Assembly: GCA_900313125.1 (NCBI GenBank)
Contig: OMPZ01000175.1
Location: forward strand, 1 to 6,026
DNA: 6,026 nucleotides
DNA from: an uncultured Eubacteriales bacterium
Lineage (GTDB): Bacteria; Bacillota; Clostridia; Oscillospirales; Acutalibacteraceae
Direction of reading: 5' to 3'
Part shown: piece after piece, positions 6,012-6,026 of the stretch
Layout of the letters: each line of letters starts with the position of its first letter
Numbering within the stretch: the first letter of the stretch is position 1
Program-made: the position numbers and the translations under genes
Notes under the pieces: model-generated
Databases searched by the model: none
The model's input: the letters and a program-made list of their open reading frames with translations, nothing else
Told to the model about the DNA's origin: nothing

Positions 6012-6026
6012 GACCGAGCCGGCAGG

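Noticed and set aside
5971..6026. GTG-started frame running off the window (begins VRVSGGDLDEVEAPTEPA)
   Set aside because: The purine-rich stretch before it abuts the GTG with no proper spacing, and the same bases form the perfect hairpins. Without the continuation it cannot be supported as a gene.
5904..6026. Intrinsic terminator for the clpP/virD4-like operon
   Set aside because: The hairpins at 5976-6005 are not followed by a T-run on either strand, and the A/T-rich stretch at 5915-5950 has only short palindromes such as AAAGCTTT.

Overview
The window looks like chromosomal or accessory DNA of a low-to-middle GC Bacillota, most likely a gut or rumen clostridium of the Ruminococcus/Oscillospiraceae type. 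This is an inference. It rests on four strong Shine-Dalgarno sequences of the AAGGAGG class 6-8 bases from their ATGs, near-consensus sigma-A type promoters, an A/T-tailed intrinsic terminator, a secreted BspA-type leucine-rich repeat protein, and a soluble VirD4-like ATPase of a kind I associate with clostridial accessory elements. No rRNA, tRNA, CRISPR array, insertion sequence, integrase or relaxase is visible.

Layout. (1) Bases 1-1814, minus strand: the first 604 codons of a secreted LRR_5/BspA-like protein with a signal peptide and about fifteen 23-residue repeats; its 3' end lies outside the window. (2) Bases 1815-2113: an AT-rich divergent intergenic region of 299 bases with two good minus-strand promoters in tandem (toward the LRR gene) and one good plus-strand promoter. 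(3) Bases 2114-3775, plus: a 553-residue cytoplasmic protein of no family I recognise, with its own promoter and ribosome binding site and a near-perfect hairpin terminator at 3788-3823, so it appears to be monocistronic. (4) Bases 3824-3941: a promoter region with an exact TATAAT box, a poor -35 and repeated TCCAA boxes. (5) Bases 3942-5903, plus: a two-gene unit, a ClpP-family serine protease (193 aa, catalytic triad intact) followed 45 bases later by a 444-aa VirD4/TraG-like ATPase with no membrane anchor. (6) Bases 5904-6026: no recognisable gene, but a GC-rich block that folds into two adjacent perfect hairpins enclosed by an outer stem.

How the genes may relate. The LRR gene and the 553-aa gene are divergent and separately promoted, and nothing ties them functionally. 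The ClpP/VirD4-like pair is the likeliest functional unit: a compartmentalised peptidase fold beside a motor ATPase normally used for DNA transfer. It may be a fragment of a conjugative element that continues to the right, or a stand-alone pair. The window alone cannot decide between these. The ClpP/VirD4-like pair looks richer in GC than the 553-aa gene upstream, by eye only; I did not compute it.
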